64,000 bases of DNA from Sinomonas gamaensis (GCF_005876955.1 NZ_SSCL01000004.1:62001-126000); one strand, 5' to 3'; positions 24,670 to 34,106 are shown, counted from the stretch's first letter. The notes: generated by a model from the sequence alone, not told the origin. Made by a program: numbers and translations.

Positions 24670-25548
24670 ATGCGGTCTATCTGGAAGGGCGCCATCAGCT
24701 TTGGCCTGGTGAGCGTGCCTGTGAAGGTGTACAGCGCCACCGAGGATCATGACCTGAAGCTCCACCAGGTCCACAACAAGGACAAGGGCCGGATCCGGTA
24801 CCAGCGCAAGTGCGAGGTGTGCGGGGAGACGGTCGAATACGGCGACATCGACAAGGCGTACGAGGAGGGCGGCCGCACTGTGGTGCTCACGGACGAGGAC
24901 CTCGAGTCCTTGCCCGTCGAAAAGAGCCGCGAGATCGAGGTTGTCGAGTTCGTGCCCGACAATCAGATCGATCCCATGCTCTTCGAGAAGAGCTATTACC
25001 TCGAGCCCGAGAAGGTCGGCGCCAAGCCGTATCAACTCCTCCGGCAGACCCTCGAGCAGACAGAACTGACCGCCGTCGTTAAATTCGCTCTGCGGCAGAA
25101 GAGCCGCCTCGGAGCGCTCCGCGTCCGCGGGAATGTCATGGTGCTGCAGGCGATGCTGTGGCAGGACGAGGTACGCGAGGCCGAATTCCCCATCCTGTCC
25201 GAGGCCGTGAAGATCTCAGACAAGGAGCTCAAGATGTCGTCTTCCCTCGTCGAAAGCCTTTCGACCGATTTCACGCCCGAGCAATTCACCGACGAATATC
25301 AGCTGCAGTTGCGTCAGCTCGTCGAGGCGAAACTCGAACAGGGCGAATCCGTGGACACGGAGGCAACCTTCGGCGAAGCCCCCGAGGAAGAGGGCGGAGG
25401 TGCGGAGGTTCTCGACCTCATGGAAGCGCTCCGACGCAGCGTCGAAAGCCGGCGGAAGGGCGCGAAGGCCGCCAAGGACGGCGACGAGAAGGAAGAGGCT
25501 CCGGAGGAGAAGCCGGCGCCGAAGAAGCGCACCCGCAGCGCGGGGTGA
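24670..25548 (+). CDS. ku: Ku DNA end-binding protein
   Basis: 292 residues from the ATG at 24670 (MRSIWKGAISFGLVSVPVKV), the canonical bacterial Ku N-terminus; in-frame starts upstream run through the repeat and are rejected. The core is one Ku domain (to about residue 225) with KCEVCGETVEYGDIDKAYE; the C-terminus is an acidic then Lys/Pro-rich tail (KKRTRSAG) like the DNA-binding tails of other actinobacterial Ku proteins. It binds double-strand ends and recruits LigD, encoded about 20 kb to the left. Confidence 0.97.
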   Translation: MRSIWKGAISFGLVSVPVKVYSATEDHDLKLHQVHNKDKGRIRYQRKCEVCGETVEYGDIDKAYEEGGRTVVLTDEDLESLPVEKSREIEVVEFVPDNQIDPMLFEKSYYLEPEKVGAKPYQLLRQTLEQTELTAVVKFALRQKSRLGALRVRGNVMVLQAMLWQDEVREAEFPILSEAVKISDKELKMSSSLVESLSTDFTPEQFTDEYQLQLRQLVEAKLEQGESVDTEATFGEAPEEEGGGAEVLDLMEALRRSVESRRKGAKAAKDGDEKEEAPEEKPAPKKRTRSAG

Positions 25549-25552
25549 GCCC

Positions 25553-26584
25553 TCAGCTCGGTGCCACGGCGATCGTGATGTCCTCGACATTCGGCAGCGC
25601 GCGCTCGAGGCGGTGATGGGCTTCGCGCCGGATCCCGTCTGCGTGGGTCACCGTGGAGTCCGGCGAGATGATGACGACGGCGGTCCCGTGGATCCGGTGG
25701 CCGATCCACCTCAGTTGGAGCTTCTCGATGCCCATCACTCCCGGGGTGTCTTCGAGCGCGTGCTCGGCGCGGTGGACCAGATCCGGCTCGATGCCGTCCA
25801 TGAGCCGCCGGCCAAGGCTCTTGATCGTGCCCCACAGCAGGACGAAGATCGCCGCGCTGATGAGCAGGCCCACGATCGGGTCTGCCAGTGGGAATCCGAG
25901 CATGACGCCGATCGCCCCCACAACCACTGAGAGCGACGTGAACCCGTCGGTGCGGGCGTGAATGCCGTCCGCGACGAGCGCAGCGGAACCGATGCGCCGG
26001 CCGACGTTGATCCGGTACATCGCCACCGCCTCGTTCCCTGCGAAGCCGATAACGCCGGCCGCAGCGACCCACCACAGGTTGCCGATCGGCTGCGGATTGA
26101 GGATACGCTCGATCGACTGCCACGCGGCGACGATGGCCGATAGGGCCACGACGATAATGATCGACAGTCCCGCCAAGTCCTCGGCCCGGCCGTAGCCGTA
26201 CGTGTAGCGCTTTGTGGCCGGGCGGCGCGCGAGAATGAACGCGATCCACAGCGGCACGGCGGTGAGGGCGTCGGAGAAGTTGTGCACCGTGTCGGCGAGC
26301 AGGGCGACCGAGCCGCTGATGAGGACGACGACGAACTGCAGCACCGTCGTCGCCAGCAGCCCGAAGAGGCTGATCTTCAGGGCGCGGACGCCCTCATGGC
26401 TTGCCTCGAGGGCGTCGTCGATGGAGTCAGCTGCGTCGTGGGTGTGGGGGACGAAGAACTCCTTGAGGGTGGCCTTCCAACCGGTTCCGTGATGGTGATC
26501 GTGGTCGTGGTCGTGGTCGTGGGGATGGTCATGCCGGTGCTCATGCGTGTGCCCATGGTCGTGATGCGAATGCGTGGAGCTCAT
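25553..26584 (-). CDS. Cation diffusion facilitator metal exporter
   Basis: 343 residues from the ATG at 26584. A cytosolic His/Asp-rich N-terminus (about residues 5-33, mostly HD repeats) probably binds metal, then six hydrophobic helices follow with the transport-site motifs HNFSD (helix II) and HARTDG (helix V), and a C-terminal cytoplasmic domain (about 260-343). The start overlaps the upstream ArsR gene's stop (ATGA), so sensor and exporter are one transcript. The metal is most likely Ni/Co given the sensor, but Zn is possible. It converges with ku, 4 nt apart. Confidence 0.93.
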   Translation of the reverse strand: MSSTHSHHDHGHTHEHRHDHPHDHDHDHDHHHGTGWKATLKEFFVPHTHDAADSIDDALEASHEGVRALKISLFGLLATTVLQFVVVLISGSVALLADTVHNFSDALTAVPLWIAFILARRPATKRYTYGYGRAEDLAGLSIIIVVALSAIVAAWQSIERILNPQPIGNLWWVAAAGVIGFAGNEAVAMYRINVGRRIGSAALVADGIHARTDGFTSLSVVVGAIGVMLGFPLADPIVGLLISAAIFVLLWGTIKSLGRRLMDGIEPDLVHRAEHALEDTPGVMGIEKLQLRWIGHRIHGTAVVIISPDSTVTHADGIRREAHHRLERALPNVEDITIAVAPS

Positions 26585-26961
26585 GCCGTCACCCCCTCCG
26601 CCCGGTCCGCGTCCGCATGGTGGTGGCGGGGAATGCCGTCGAGAGAGTGTTCGGCCTGGAAGATCGCGTCGGAGACCATCTGGGAGGCGTGCTCGTTCGC
26701 CAGGCGGTAATAGGCCCGATTCCCGTCCTGACGATAGGAGACGATGCGCGCCAGGCGGAGCTTTGCCAAATGCTGGGACACAGCAGCCGGTGCTTTGCCG
26801 ACGGCCTCCGCGAGGCTGTTCACCGACAGCTCGTCGTGCTCTCGCAGGGCGAGGATGATCCTCACCCGCGTGGCGTCGGCGAGCATCGAGAACACTTCGA
26901 CGGCGAGCTCGACGTAGGGGGAATCGAGGCTCCGCCCACACTTCTGCCTATCTGCATTCAT
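26581..26961 (-). CDS. ArsR/SmtB-family metal sensor, KmtR-like
   Basis: 126 residues. Winged helix with recognition helix APAAVSQHLAKLRLARIV. Histidines and a glutamate fall at H91, E104, H105, H113 and H114; the spacings (13, 1, 8, 1) equal those of the nickel/cobalt ligands reported for Mycobacterium tuberculosis KmtR (H88, E101, H102, H110, H111). KmtR represses itself and a CDF exporter, and here the next gene, overlapping by 4 nt, is a CDF exporter. Predicted Ni/Co-responsive repressor. Confidence 0.88.
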   Translation of the reverse strand: MNADRQKCGRSLDSPYVELAVEVFSMLADATRVRIILALREHDELSVNSLAEAVGKAPAAVSQHLAKLRLARIVSYRQDGNRAYYRLANEHASQMVSDAIFQAEHSLDGIPRHHHADADRAEGVTA

Positions 26962-26970
26962 ATGCAGATA

Positions 26971-27489
26971 CTAACTCTTCTCCGCGTTCAGCCGAGTGAC
27001 GGCGAACGCGAGGGCAAAAGCAGTGAAGGCAATATCGAGTGCCATTTGGAGCGAGACTGTGGCCCTGCTGAGGGCACCGACGGCGGAGATGGTGCCCGTC
27101 CCCGCCGTCGTCAGAGTCCCGAGCGTGAAGTAGACGGCATCGAGCTTCGACAGGGGGCCGCCCGCGAAGTTTGCCGCTTCCCCGATGGCCCAGTACGCGT
27201 AGGAGAAGCCGAGCAGCAGGAACAGGAACGCGTTGGCCAGGGTGACGAGCACGCGCCAGAGCGGTTGTCCGCTCGTCCTCCCGACGGAGACCGCCATCCA
27301 TGTCCACTGGATGATGCCGACGAAATAGACTGCAGCCTCGACGGGATCGGCCACCGGCGGATCTTCGCGGATCGGGTCGGACACGAACCGAGCCCAGCCC
27401 ACAGCGAGGACCACGGCCCAGAGGATGGGTGAAGACGCGGTGCGCCGCACGAGCGTGGTGTACGTTTGGAAGCGTGGGCGGCTTTTCAC
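26971..27489 (-). CDS. Two-helix ion channel family membrane protein
   Basis: About 172 residues from a tentative GTG at 27489; no clear ribosome site is visible and the longer in-frame start at 27546 lies within a repeat. Four hydrophobic helices. The pore-loop-like segment YFTLGTLTTAGTGTISA resembles a potassium channel filter (TTVGYGD) but has Gly-Thr-Gly where Gly-Tyr-Gly is usual, so ion selectivity is doubtful. It ends 9 nt before the ArsR gene on the same strand. Confidence 0.72.
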   Translation of the reverse strand: MKSRPRFQTYTTLVRRTASSPILWAVVLAVGWARFVSDPIREDPPVADPVEAAVYFVGIIQWTWMAVSVGRTSGQPLWRVLVTLANAFLFLLLGFSYAYWAIGEAANFAGGPLSKLDAVYFTLGTLTTAGTGTISAVGALSRATVSLQMALDIAFTAFALAFAVTRLNAEKS

Positions 27490-27529
27490 GTGACGAAAGT
27501 AACTCACCCCGAGGACGGACGTTACCTGC

Positions 27530-27607
27530 GAGGACGCACCTTTCAACCCCGTGAAAGGTGCGTCCTCGTATCAAAGGTGCGTTCTCGTATCAAAGGTGCG
27601 TCCTCGC
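27530..27607. repeat. Palindrome plus 19-nt tandem repeats with core AAAGGTGCG
   Basis: A 16-bp perfect inverted repeat (GAGGACGCACCTTTCA at 27530-27545, complement at 27552-27567, 6-nt loop) is followed by two further copies of AAAGGTGCGT(C/T)CTCG at 27573 and 27592, giving three copies with an exact 19-nt period. It occupies the gap between the channel gene start and the Rieske gene stop. Role unknown. Confidence 0.75.
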
Positions 27608-27610
27608 GTG

Positions 27611-28462
27611 CTAGTGCCGCGCCCGCAGAAGAACTCGACCGCCGTCGACCCTTGCCTCGTAGCTGGGCTCGGGAGCGGCGGCTGGCCCGCGCACCACGGC
27701 GCCGTCGGCGAGGCGGAATTGGCTGCCGTGCAGGGGGCAGGTGACGCAGCCGTTCTCGATGGTGCCCTCGTTGAGGGAGCCTCCGGCATGCGTGCAGACG
27801 TTGTCGAGCGCGACGATGCGACCGCCGTCGCGCATCACCATGACCTCGACGCCGCCCACGGTGGCGAGCTTTGGCTTGCCGTCCTCGAGGTCGCTCTCGG
27901 CGAGGACGTCCGTCCACTCGGTGGGGCCTTCGTGCCAGGCCGTGCGGCTGACCTTGACGCCCTTCGAGTAGGCGAGGTGGCCGCCGAGGTAGCCGCTCGT
28001 GAGGAGGATGCCGAGGCCGGCGAAGGCCAAGCCGCAGCCGGCTCGCCGCATCCCGGCCTTCCGCGCCACGAGGGAGACGCCGTAGAAGCCGAGCGCCGTC
28101 ACATTGAGGGTCGCGTGGGCGACACCAATGCGGCCCGCGCCGTCGAACGTATCGGCCCAATCGTTGAGGCCGGCGGCAGCAGTTGGGACGGCGGCAACGA
28201 GGCCGGCCGCAACAAGAACGTCCGCGGCCTTCTCTGAGGACTCCCCGCCCGCCAAGTCCAGCAGCGAGGCCATGCTCCAGGCGCCGATCGGGATGTCGGT
28301 GAGGACCGGATGCAGCGGGTGGCCGGTCGGAATGCCGCTGAGCAGGTTGCGGACAAGGCGCGGCTTGAGCGCGGCCTGGGTGACTTTGCGGACCGGTTCC
28401 CCGATGGTGTCGAGGAATGACCACCGCTCGAGGCGGCTGACGGCGTCGTCCAACAGGTTCAT
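27611..28462 (-). CDS. DUF2231 membrane domain fused to a Rieske [2Fe-2S] domain
   Basis: 283 residues. Residues about 1-160 are a DUF2231-type membrane domain with four hydrophobic spans (PTGHPLHPVLTDIPIGAW at its start). Residues about 175-283 form a Rieske domain with both cluster-binding motifs, CTHAGG and CPLHGS (two Cys and two His). This membrane-anchored ferredoxin-like architecture recurs in actinobacteria; the redox partner is unknown. Confidence 0.92.
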   Translation of the reverse strand: MNLLDDAVSRLERWSFLDTIGEPVRKVTQAALKPRLVRNLLSGIPTGHPLHPVLTDIPIGAWSMASLLDLAGGESSEKAADVLVAAGLVAAVPTAAAGLNDWADTFDGAGRIGVAHATLNVTALGFYGVSLVARKAGMRRAGCGLAFAGLGILLTSGYLGGHLAYSKGVKVSRTAWHEGPTEWTDVLAESDLEDGKPKLATVGGVEVMVMRDGGRIVALDNVCTHAGGSLNEGTIENGCVTCPLHGSQFRLADGAVVRGPAAAPEPSYEARVDGGRVLLRARH

Positions 28463-28551
28463 CGCGTCCTCCCGGTGCTTGGCTCAGTGTCGGAGGAGAG
28501 TTACCCCGCCGGGCTTGATTGACCCACGGGCGGCGCGGGTAGCGGGCGGAC

Positions 28552-28851
28552 ATGACCGAGAACGACCAGACCCCCACCGAGCCCGACGAGGCGATGAGCG
28601 AGAACACGTACAAGCCGGGCAACCCCTACGACGAGCCCCGCGACGCCGCCGACCAGGCGAACGACATTCGCTTCAGCGAGGAGGAGCAGCTCATCCGCGA
28701 GCAGATCCACGGCAACATGCCGGACAAGGACGACGTCCCCTCCGGCGTGCCCAACATGGATCAGGCGGCAGCAGGGATCGACGTCCCCGACGCCGATATG
28801 CGCGGTGGCGACGCGAGTGACGATCCCACCTTCTACGGCAAGGAAGAGTGA
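28552..28851 (+). CDS. Small acidic protein with a RFSEEEQLI motif
   Basis: 99 residues, strongly acidic, probably largely disordered. The segment ANDIRFSEEEQLIREQI (about residues 37-53) is almost identical to one in the protein at 35600-35809, so the two are paralogues. No known domain recognised. The start codon is 90 nt downstream of the divergent DUF2231-Rieske start; it ends abutting the convergent NmrA-like gene. Confidence 0.75.
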   Translation: MTENDQTPTEPDEAMSENTYKPGNPYDEPRDAADQANDIRFSEEEQLIREQIHGNMPDKDDVPSGVPNMDQAAAGIDVPDADMRGGDASDDPTFYGKEE

Positions 28852-29694
28852 TCAGCCGGCGAGCAGCTCGGCGAGGCTGAGGGCGCGGCGGCCGGTGAGA
28901 CGTTCGACGTCGTCCGTCACCTCGGCGAGCTGGCCCGCCGCGATCGCGGTGTAGGTGGAGACCCAGGCGTCGTACTGCCATGGGGGCGCCGGCCACTTCT
29001 TCCGCGACTCGTAGGCCTCCGGAACGGTCTCATTCCGAAAGCGGAAGGGCCGGTTGCGGGCCTTCGCGATGATCGCCGCAGCCTCGGTGAGGGTGAGAGC
29101 TTCGGGGCCCGTGAGCGTGTACGCAGTCTGCGCGTGCGCTCTCGGGTCCCGGAGAATTGCTGCTGCCGAGCGGGCGACGTCGGCCTGCGCCACCGCTGAA
29201 ACCCGCCCCTCGTCTGCGGGGCCGCGGATCATTCCTTCCGGGCCGCCGAAGTCCTCGAGGAAGTCGAGATAGATGTTGTCCCGTAGGAACGTGTAGTCGA
29301 GGCCAGCGGCTTTGATGTGCTCCTCGGTGTGGAAATGATCGCGCGCGAGGGTGAAGACCGCGTCCGGCGCGGCCCCCATGAATGAGGTGTAGACAATCTG
29401 CCGGACTCCGGCCGCCTGGGCGGCGTCGATGAAGGCCTTGTGCTCGCTGAGACGGTCCTCGTTCTCCCTGCCCGACACCATGAACAGCGTCTCGGCACCC
29501 TCGAGCGAGCGCTGGCAGAGAGCGCGGTTGCCGTAGTCGCACGGAAGGACGACGGCGCCCGGCAGCATGGGCGCGTTCGCTGGGGTCCGCGCGAGGAGAC
29601 GCAGCGGGAATCCTGCCTCGGCCAGAATCCGGGCGACCTGACTGCCGACGGTGCCGGTGACGCCGGTGATCGCGAGCGGGGGAGGGGTGGTCAT
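28852..29694 (-). CDS. NmrA-like NAD(P)-binding oxidoreductase
   Basis: 280 residues. Rossmann start ITGVTGTVGSQVARIL, then RQIVYTSFMGA and the NmrA/SDR-atypical pattern FHTEEHIKAAGLDYTFLRDN. The catalytic Tyr-x-x-x-Lys of classical SDRs is not evident. Members act as NAD(P)H quinone oxidoreductases or redox sensors; exact role unknown. Stand-alone gene, stop adjacent to the convergent neighbour. Confidence 0.88.
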   Translation of the reverse strand: MTTPPPLAITGVTGTVGSQVARILAEAGFPLRLLARTPANAPMLPGAVVLPCDYGNRALCQRSLEGAETLFMVSGRENEDRLSEHKAFIDAAQAAGVRQIVYTSFMGAAPDAVFTLARDHFHTEEHIKAAGLDYTFLRDNIYLDFLEDFGGPEGMIRGPADEGRVSAVAQADVARSAAAILRDPRAHAQTAYTLTGPEALTLTEAAAIIAKARNRPFRFRNETVPEAYESRKKWPAPPWQYDAWVSTYTAIAAGQLAEVTDDVERLTGRRALSLAELLAG

Positions 29695-29769
29695 GGGTGG
29701 ATGCTACGCCGTAAAGATCCCGTTAACCCCCGGCTCCACCTCTGCCTTTGACGGGTAGGCTCCCAGCCC

Positions 29770-31746
29770 GTGACTACTTTGAGCAGGCCGCCGGCAGAGC
29801 CGAGAGCGGAGAAGAAGTCGAGGGGCGGGTCGTTCAAGGCTTGGCTCCTGCATGACCTGCATCAGGCCCAAGCCCTCCACCAAGGGCCGCACGCAATACC
29901 CCGCGGACACGAGAAGAAGCACTCCTGGTGGCAGGTCATGTGCCTCACTGGCGTCGATTACTTCTCCACCCTCGGGTACCAGCCCGCTATCGCAGCCGTC
30001 GCCGCGGGCGTGCTCTCCCCGCTGGCCACACTCGTCCTCGTGGCGGTGACCCTCTTCGGCGCCCTGCCGGTCTACCGCAGGGTCTCGGTCGAGAGCCCTC
30101 ACGGCTCCGGATCGATCGCGATGCTGGAGCGGCTGCTGCCACGCTGGGGCGGGAAGTTCTTCGTTCTTGCCCTCCTCGGCTTCGCCGCCACGGACTTCAT
30201 GATCACCATGACCCTCTCCGCCGCCGACGCCGCCGCCCACCTCATCGGAAACCCACTCATCCCCGGATGGCTGCAGGGCCAGAACATCGTCGTCACCCTC
30301 TTCCTGTTGGCCCTGCTGGCCGCAGTCTTCCTCCGCGGCTTCAAAGAGGCCATCGGGGTCGCCGTTGTCCTCGTAGGCCTCTACCTGAGCCTCAATGCTG
30401 TGCTCGTCTTTGTCACCCTCGCCCAGGCACTGACCCACCCCGTCCAGGTCAACGACTGGTGGCAGGCACTGCAGACCTCCCACGGGAATCCGGTCCTGAT
30501 GCTCGCCGTCGCCGTCCTGGTCTTCCCCAAACTGGCCCTCGGCATGTCAGGGTTCGAGACCGGCGTCGCGGTCATGCCCCAGATCAGGGGTGATGCAAGC
30601 GATACCGAGGACCGCCCTACGGGGCGGATCCGGGGCACCAAGCGCCTGCTCACCTCGGCGGCCGTCATCATGAGCGCCTTCCTCATCACCACGAGCTTCA
30701 CCACCGTCGTCCTGATCCCTGAACAGGAGTTCCAGCCCGGCGGGGCGGCCGACGGCCGCGCGCTCGCGCTCCTCGCCCACGAGTACATGGGCCTAGCCTT
30801 CGGCACGGTCTACGACCTGAGCACCATCGCGATCCTCTGGTTCGCGGGCGCCTCGGCCATGGCCGGGCTGCTGAACCTCGTGCCCCGCTACCTGCCCCGC
30901 TACGGCATGGCGCCCCAGTGGACGAAGGCCACCCGCCCCCTCGTCCTCGTCTTCACCGCGATCGGCTTCCTCATCACCCTGATCTTCGAGGCGAATGTCG
31001 ACGCTCAGGGCGGCGCCTACGCGACAGGCGTCTTGGTCCTCATGACCTCCGCCGCGATCGCCGTCACCCTCTCTACCCGCAAGCGAAAGCAGGGCCGCCT
31101 CACCATCGCCTTCGCGATCATCTCCGCGGTCTTCGTCTACACCACGCTCGCGAACATCGTCGAACGGCCCGAGGGCATCCAGATCGCCGCGATCTTCATC
31201 GCGGGCACGATCGTGATCTCCTTCATCTCCCGGGCAAGGCGCTCCTTCGAGCTGCATGCCACGAGCATCCACTTCGACGAGAAGGCGATCGAGTTCGTCG
31301 CCTCAGCGGAGTCCGGGCCGCTCCAGATCATCGCCCACGAGCCACTCCGGCTCACCGCTCAGGCCTACCGGGACAAACTCGAGTCCGCCAGCGAGGTCAG
31401 CCACCTCCCCCTGGACGAGAACGTCCTCTTCCTCGAAGTCATCGTCGATGACTCCTCGGACTTCGAGACCGATCTTGAAGTCCATGGCGTCCTGCGCCAC
31501 GGCTACCGCGTCCTCGAGGTCCACGGGCCTGTCATCCCCAACACCATCGCCTCGGTCCTGCTCCACATCCGCGACGTCACCGGACTCATGCCGCACATTT
31601 ACTTCCGCTGGACCGAAGGCAATCCCGTGCGCAACCTGCTGCGCTTCATGTTCTTCGGCGAAGGCGAAATCGCCCCCGTCACTCGGGAGGTCCTCCGCCA
31701 AGCCGTCCCGGACGTCACCCAGCGCCCTTGGGTCCACGTCGGCTGA
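29770..31746 (+). CDS. APC-superfamily amino-acid/cation permease with cytosolic C-terminal domain
   Basis: 658 residues from a GTG at 29770. A basic N-terminal tail precedes about twelve membrane spans from about residue 60 ([20 protein letters not shown] resembles the APC helix-1 GxDYxSTxGY pattern), ending near residue 490. A soluble C-terminal part of about 170 residues (from [18 protein letters not shown]) may be regulatory. Substrate not readable. Monocistronic; a small gene follows after 19 nt. Confidence 0.88.
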   Translation: MTTLSRPPAEPRAEKKSRGGSFKAWLLHDLHQAQALHQGPHAIPRGHEKKHSWWQVMCLTGVDYFSTLGYQPAIAAVAAGVLSPLATLVLVAVTLFGALPVYRRVSVESPHGSGSIAMLERLLPRWGGKFFVLALLGFAATDFMITMTLSAADAAAHLIGNPLIPGWLQGQNIVVTLFLLALLAAVFLRGFKEAIGVAVVLVGLYLSLNAVLVFVTLAQALTHPVQVNDWWQALQTSHGNPVLMLAVAVLVFPKLALGMSGFETGVAVMPQIRGDASDTEDRPTGRIRGTKRLLTSAAVIMSAFLITTSFTTVVLIPEQEFQPGGAADGRALALLAHEYMGLAFGTVYDLSTIAILWFAGASAMAGLLNLVPRYLPRYGMAPQWTKATRPLVLVFTAIGFLITLIFEANVDAQGGAYATGVLVLMTSAAIAVTLSTRKRKQGRLTIAFAIISAVFVYTTLANIVERPEGIQIAAIFIAGTIVISFISRARRSFELHATSIHFDEKAIEFVASAESGPLQIIAHEPLRLTAQAYRDKLESASEVSHLPLDENVLFLEVIVDDSSDFETDLEVHGVLRHGYRVLEVHGPVIPNTIASVLLHIRDVTGLMPHIYFRWTEGNPVRNLLRFMFFGEGEIAPVTREVLRQAVPDVTQRPWVHVG

Positions 31747-31765
31747 CTTGGAACGCAGCGCTCCC

Positions 31766-31996
31766 ATGGACATCGGAGAATGGTGGCCGAAACTGCGGCC
31801 CGAAACGCGCAACTGGCTCATCGAGCACAATGGCGAGGAAGTCCCCTCCTCGGTGCTCTCCGAAATCACCGCGGTGGCCGGGGCCGATTCAGGCGACGAG
31901 TCCTGGATCGGCGAAAAGTGGCCGTCAGGGGTACTGCTGTCGGATGCGGCAGTCGACTGGATCGAAGAGGTCGCAAACGACGAGAACCCCAGCTGA
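31766..31996 (+). CDS. Small hypothetical protein
   Basis: 76 residues from the ATG at 31766 (MDIGEWWPKLRPETRNWLIE). Acidic and helical, with no signal peptide. It lies 19 nt after the transporter stop and may be expressed with it. Codon use matches its neighbours. No family recognised. Confidence 0.65.
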   Translation: MDIGEWWPKLRPETRNWLIEHNGEEVPSSVLSEITAVAGADSGDESWIGEKWPSGVLLSDAAVDWIEEVANDENPS

Positions 31997-32022
31997 AATG
32001 CTGCTCAATGCGGGCTCTGGCC

Positions 32023-33231
32023 TCAATGGGGACTTTGGCATAGCCGGTCGAGTGTCTCGTTGACGACGCTCTCCATCTGGCCGCTCCATAGGTCCCTCTG
32101 TGCGCTTCCGGCGGAGTCCTCCAGTTCGGTCGGGAGGGGTGGTGGGACGACGGTCATTGTCGCGACGTAGCGTCCGTCGTCGGACGCGGCGGTGAACGTC
32201 AGGTAGCCCCAGAATCCGCCGCGGCCCTCGTATCTGGTGCCGCCCTTGCATCCGTCCGGCCACGTCCAGACTCCCAGTGCGTAGGGGGCCAAACTGGGCC
32301 GCTTCTTCAGCTCGGCGAGGCTCGCGGCCGAGGTGAGCTTGCCTTGGAAGAGGGCGGAGAAGAAAGTGTTCACGTCCGCCACGGTCGAGGTAGCGCCCGC
32401 GGCCGCCGAGTCGACGCTGTCCGCGTTGTCCGTGATGTCGAGCCGCTGTCCCTGCAGGGTGATGTAGCCGTGGAGGAGCCGCGGATCGTGCAGGTCCACG
32501 CGGGCCGTGGACGTGTCTTTCAGCGCGAGGAGGTCAATGACCTCCTCGCGGAGCACTTGCGCATACGGCTTGTGGCGCAGGGTTTCGACCAAGAGTCCCA
32601 ATGCTTCGTAGCCGGTGTTTGAGTAGCTGAAGGTGCCGACGCTGGAGGCCTCCCATTTCTTGGTCCCGGCCAGTTCGAAGGCCTTCTCCGGTGTGACCTG
32701 CTCGGGTTTTGAGATGGCCTGCCGGAGTTGGTCTGGGTTCTTGAACTGCAGATCGGTGTAGTCAGGGATGCCGGAGACATGGCCCAGCAGCTGCCTCACG
32801 GTGATCGGGCCGGGCGGGTGGAGGACCGTCTTGAACCCCGGGATGATGTCGTTCACGGGGGCGTCGAGGCCGATTAGACCGTCATCGACAAGTTTGAGGA
32901 CCGTGACCGCCGTCATGGTCTTGGTGATGCTGGCGACTTCCACCCGATCGGTGGGCTGCGCTGGGGTCCTGGTGTCGAGGTCGCGGGCACCATACGCCTT
33001 GGACCACTCCCCGCCGGGCCAGCGCACCTGGACCACCGCCGCGACTGCTCCTCTGTCCATGAACAGTCTCGCCTGTCGCTCTATCGAGTCCGTGGCTGCG
33101 GGAGGAGTGCTGGTCGGGGCGGGTTCGCTGTTCGTGTAAGCGCAGGCGGACGCGACGAGGACCAGGGCAAGCATGCATGCGGTGAGAGCACGGGCCCGCT
33201 GACGGCCGCTCCTTGCGGCCTCTGTGCTCAT
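32023..33231 (-). CDS. Serine beta-lactamase-like (class C/DD-peptidase fold) lipoprotein
   Basis: 402 residues from the ATG at 33231 (AGAGAGG 9 nt upstream); two earlier in-frame starts exist. A basic region and hydrophobic segment end at the lipobox ASAC. The catalytic domain has SITKT (Ser-x-x-Lys) and the YSN motif (FSYSNTGYEALG). The third motif is less clear. The family covers D-aminopeptidases, esterases and PBP4-like enzymes; true beta-lactamase activity should not be assumed. Surface-anchored. Confidence 0.9.
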   Translation of the reverse strand: MSTEAARSGRQRARALTACMLALVLVASACAYTNSEPAPTSTPPAATDSIERQARLFMDRGAVAAVVQVRWPGGEWSKAYGARDLDTRTPAQPTDRVEVASITKTMTAVTVLKLVDDGLIGLDAPVNDIIPGFKTVLHPPGPITVRQLLGHVSGIPDYTDLQFKNPDQLRQAISKPEQVTPEKAFELAGTKKWEASSVGTFSYSNTGYEALGLLVETLRHKPYAQVLREEVIDLLALKDTSTARVDLHDPRLLHGYITLQGQRLDITDNADSVDSAAAGATSTVADVNTFFSALFQGKLTSAASLAELKKRPSLAPYALGVWTWPDGCKGGTRYEGRGGFWGYLTFTAASDDGRYVATMTVVPPPLPTELEDSAGSAQRDLWSGQMESVVNETLDRLCQSPH

Positions 33232-33353
33232 TCCACGCATCCTCTCTCTGCGCTCGCGCTGCGTCCGGCACATGGTGTGGACGCCGAAGCCAGTCGCCGA
33301 GAAGGCATGCGCTTGGAACGAACTCGGCGGCTGGCTTCACGTGCTCGTTGCTC

Positions 33354-33815
33354 TCAACCGTGCTGCTCTCTTGTGTGGTCCGTGAGGATCTCGGACAGCG
33401 TGGCGAGGTTGGCCCGGACTTGCCGTGCGTAGGCCTTCGCGACGAGGGCATCGCCAACGCGGCCAAATACTCCGCCGAGGCCAGCTCCCGAGTCGACGTG
33501 GTAATTCACCCTGGTGCCCCCGGCTTCCGGTGTCAGGGTGTAGGCGGTGGTGAAGTCGATGTTGCCCTCGATAGATTTGAGGGCCATCTTTGTAGGCCGG
33601 TTGTCCTCGATGACCTCCACCTTCCAGTCGAAGGTCCTGCCGATGATCCTTGCCTTGCCACCGAAGCGGGAACCGACGTGGATTGGGCCATCGTCGTCGA
33701 ACTCGGTGGTGAGGATAGTGGCGTCGTATTCCGGCGTGTGCGTCGGGTCGTGGAGGTAGTCGAAGATCTCCTCTTGGGGCGCGGGAATGAGGATGCTCTC
33801 GTCGGTGACGGGCAT
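33354..33815 (-). CDS. SRPBCC-family (polyketide cyclase-like) protein
   Basis: 153 residues from the ATG at 33815 (MPVTDESILIPAPQEEIFDY). START/Bet v1-like fold pattern with PAPQEEIFDYLHDPTHTPEYD at the N-terminus and the amphipathic C-terminal helix. It likely binds a small hydrophobic ligand; no catalytic motif visible. The 291 nt upstream, to 34106, hold no gene that I can support. Confidence 0.85.
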   Translation of the reverse strand: MPVTDESILIPAPQEEIFDYLHDPTHTPEYDATILTTEFDDDGPIHVGSRFGGKARIIGRTFDWKVEVIEDNRPTKMALKSIEGNIDFTTAYTLTPEAGGTRVNYHVDSGAGLGGVFGRVGDALVAKAYARQVRANLATLSEILTDHTREQHG

Positions 33816-34106
33816 TTTGGGTCTCGATTTCTTGCAAAAGGGGTGGATTGCCTCGTCACGCACGTCCGTGGCAGTGCGCCGACGAAGCGGGATGCGGCTG
33901 GCCCCAGCTGTCATTCCGCGACGGTAGTCAGAAATGTGATCCCCGGTTCCATCAAGGTACCGCTCGGACCGGTGAGCGACAACGAGCGGCACGAGAGCCG
34001 CTTTCCGGGACTCTAGTCTCATTCCTGAGGGTGTAGTAGATTGCTGGGACCTTGCGTCGGGCTGGCTGGGGGGGCTCACGCCAACCGATGAAAGTGAGGT
34101 AACAGC

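Noticed and set aside
26490-26580. Short periodic GTGGTC/ATG repeats that could suggest a CRISPR or satellite
   Set aside because: They encode the His/Asp-rich N-terminus of the CDF exporter; no spacers or conserved repeat unit.
32023-33231. Calling the serine hydrolase an antibiotic-resistance beta-lactamase
   Set aside because: The fold also covers esterases and peptidases, and the third active-site motif is unclear; only a family-level name is supported.
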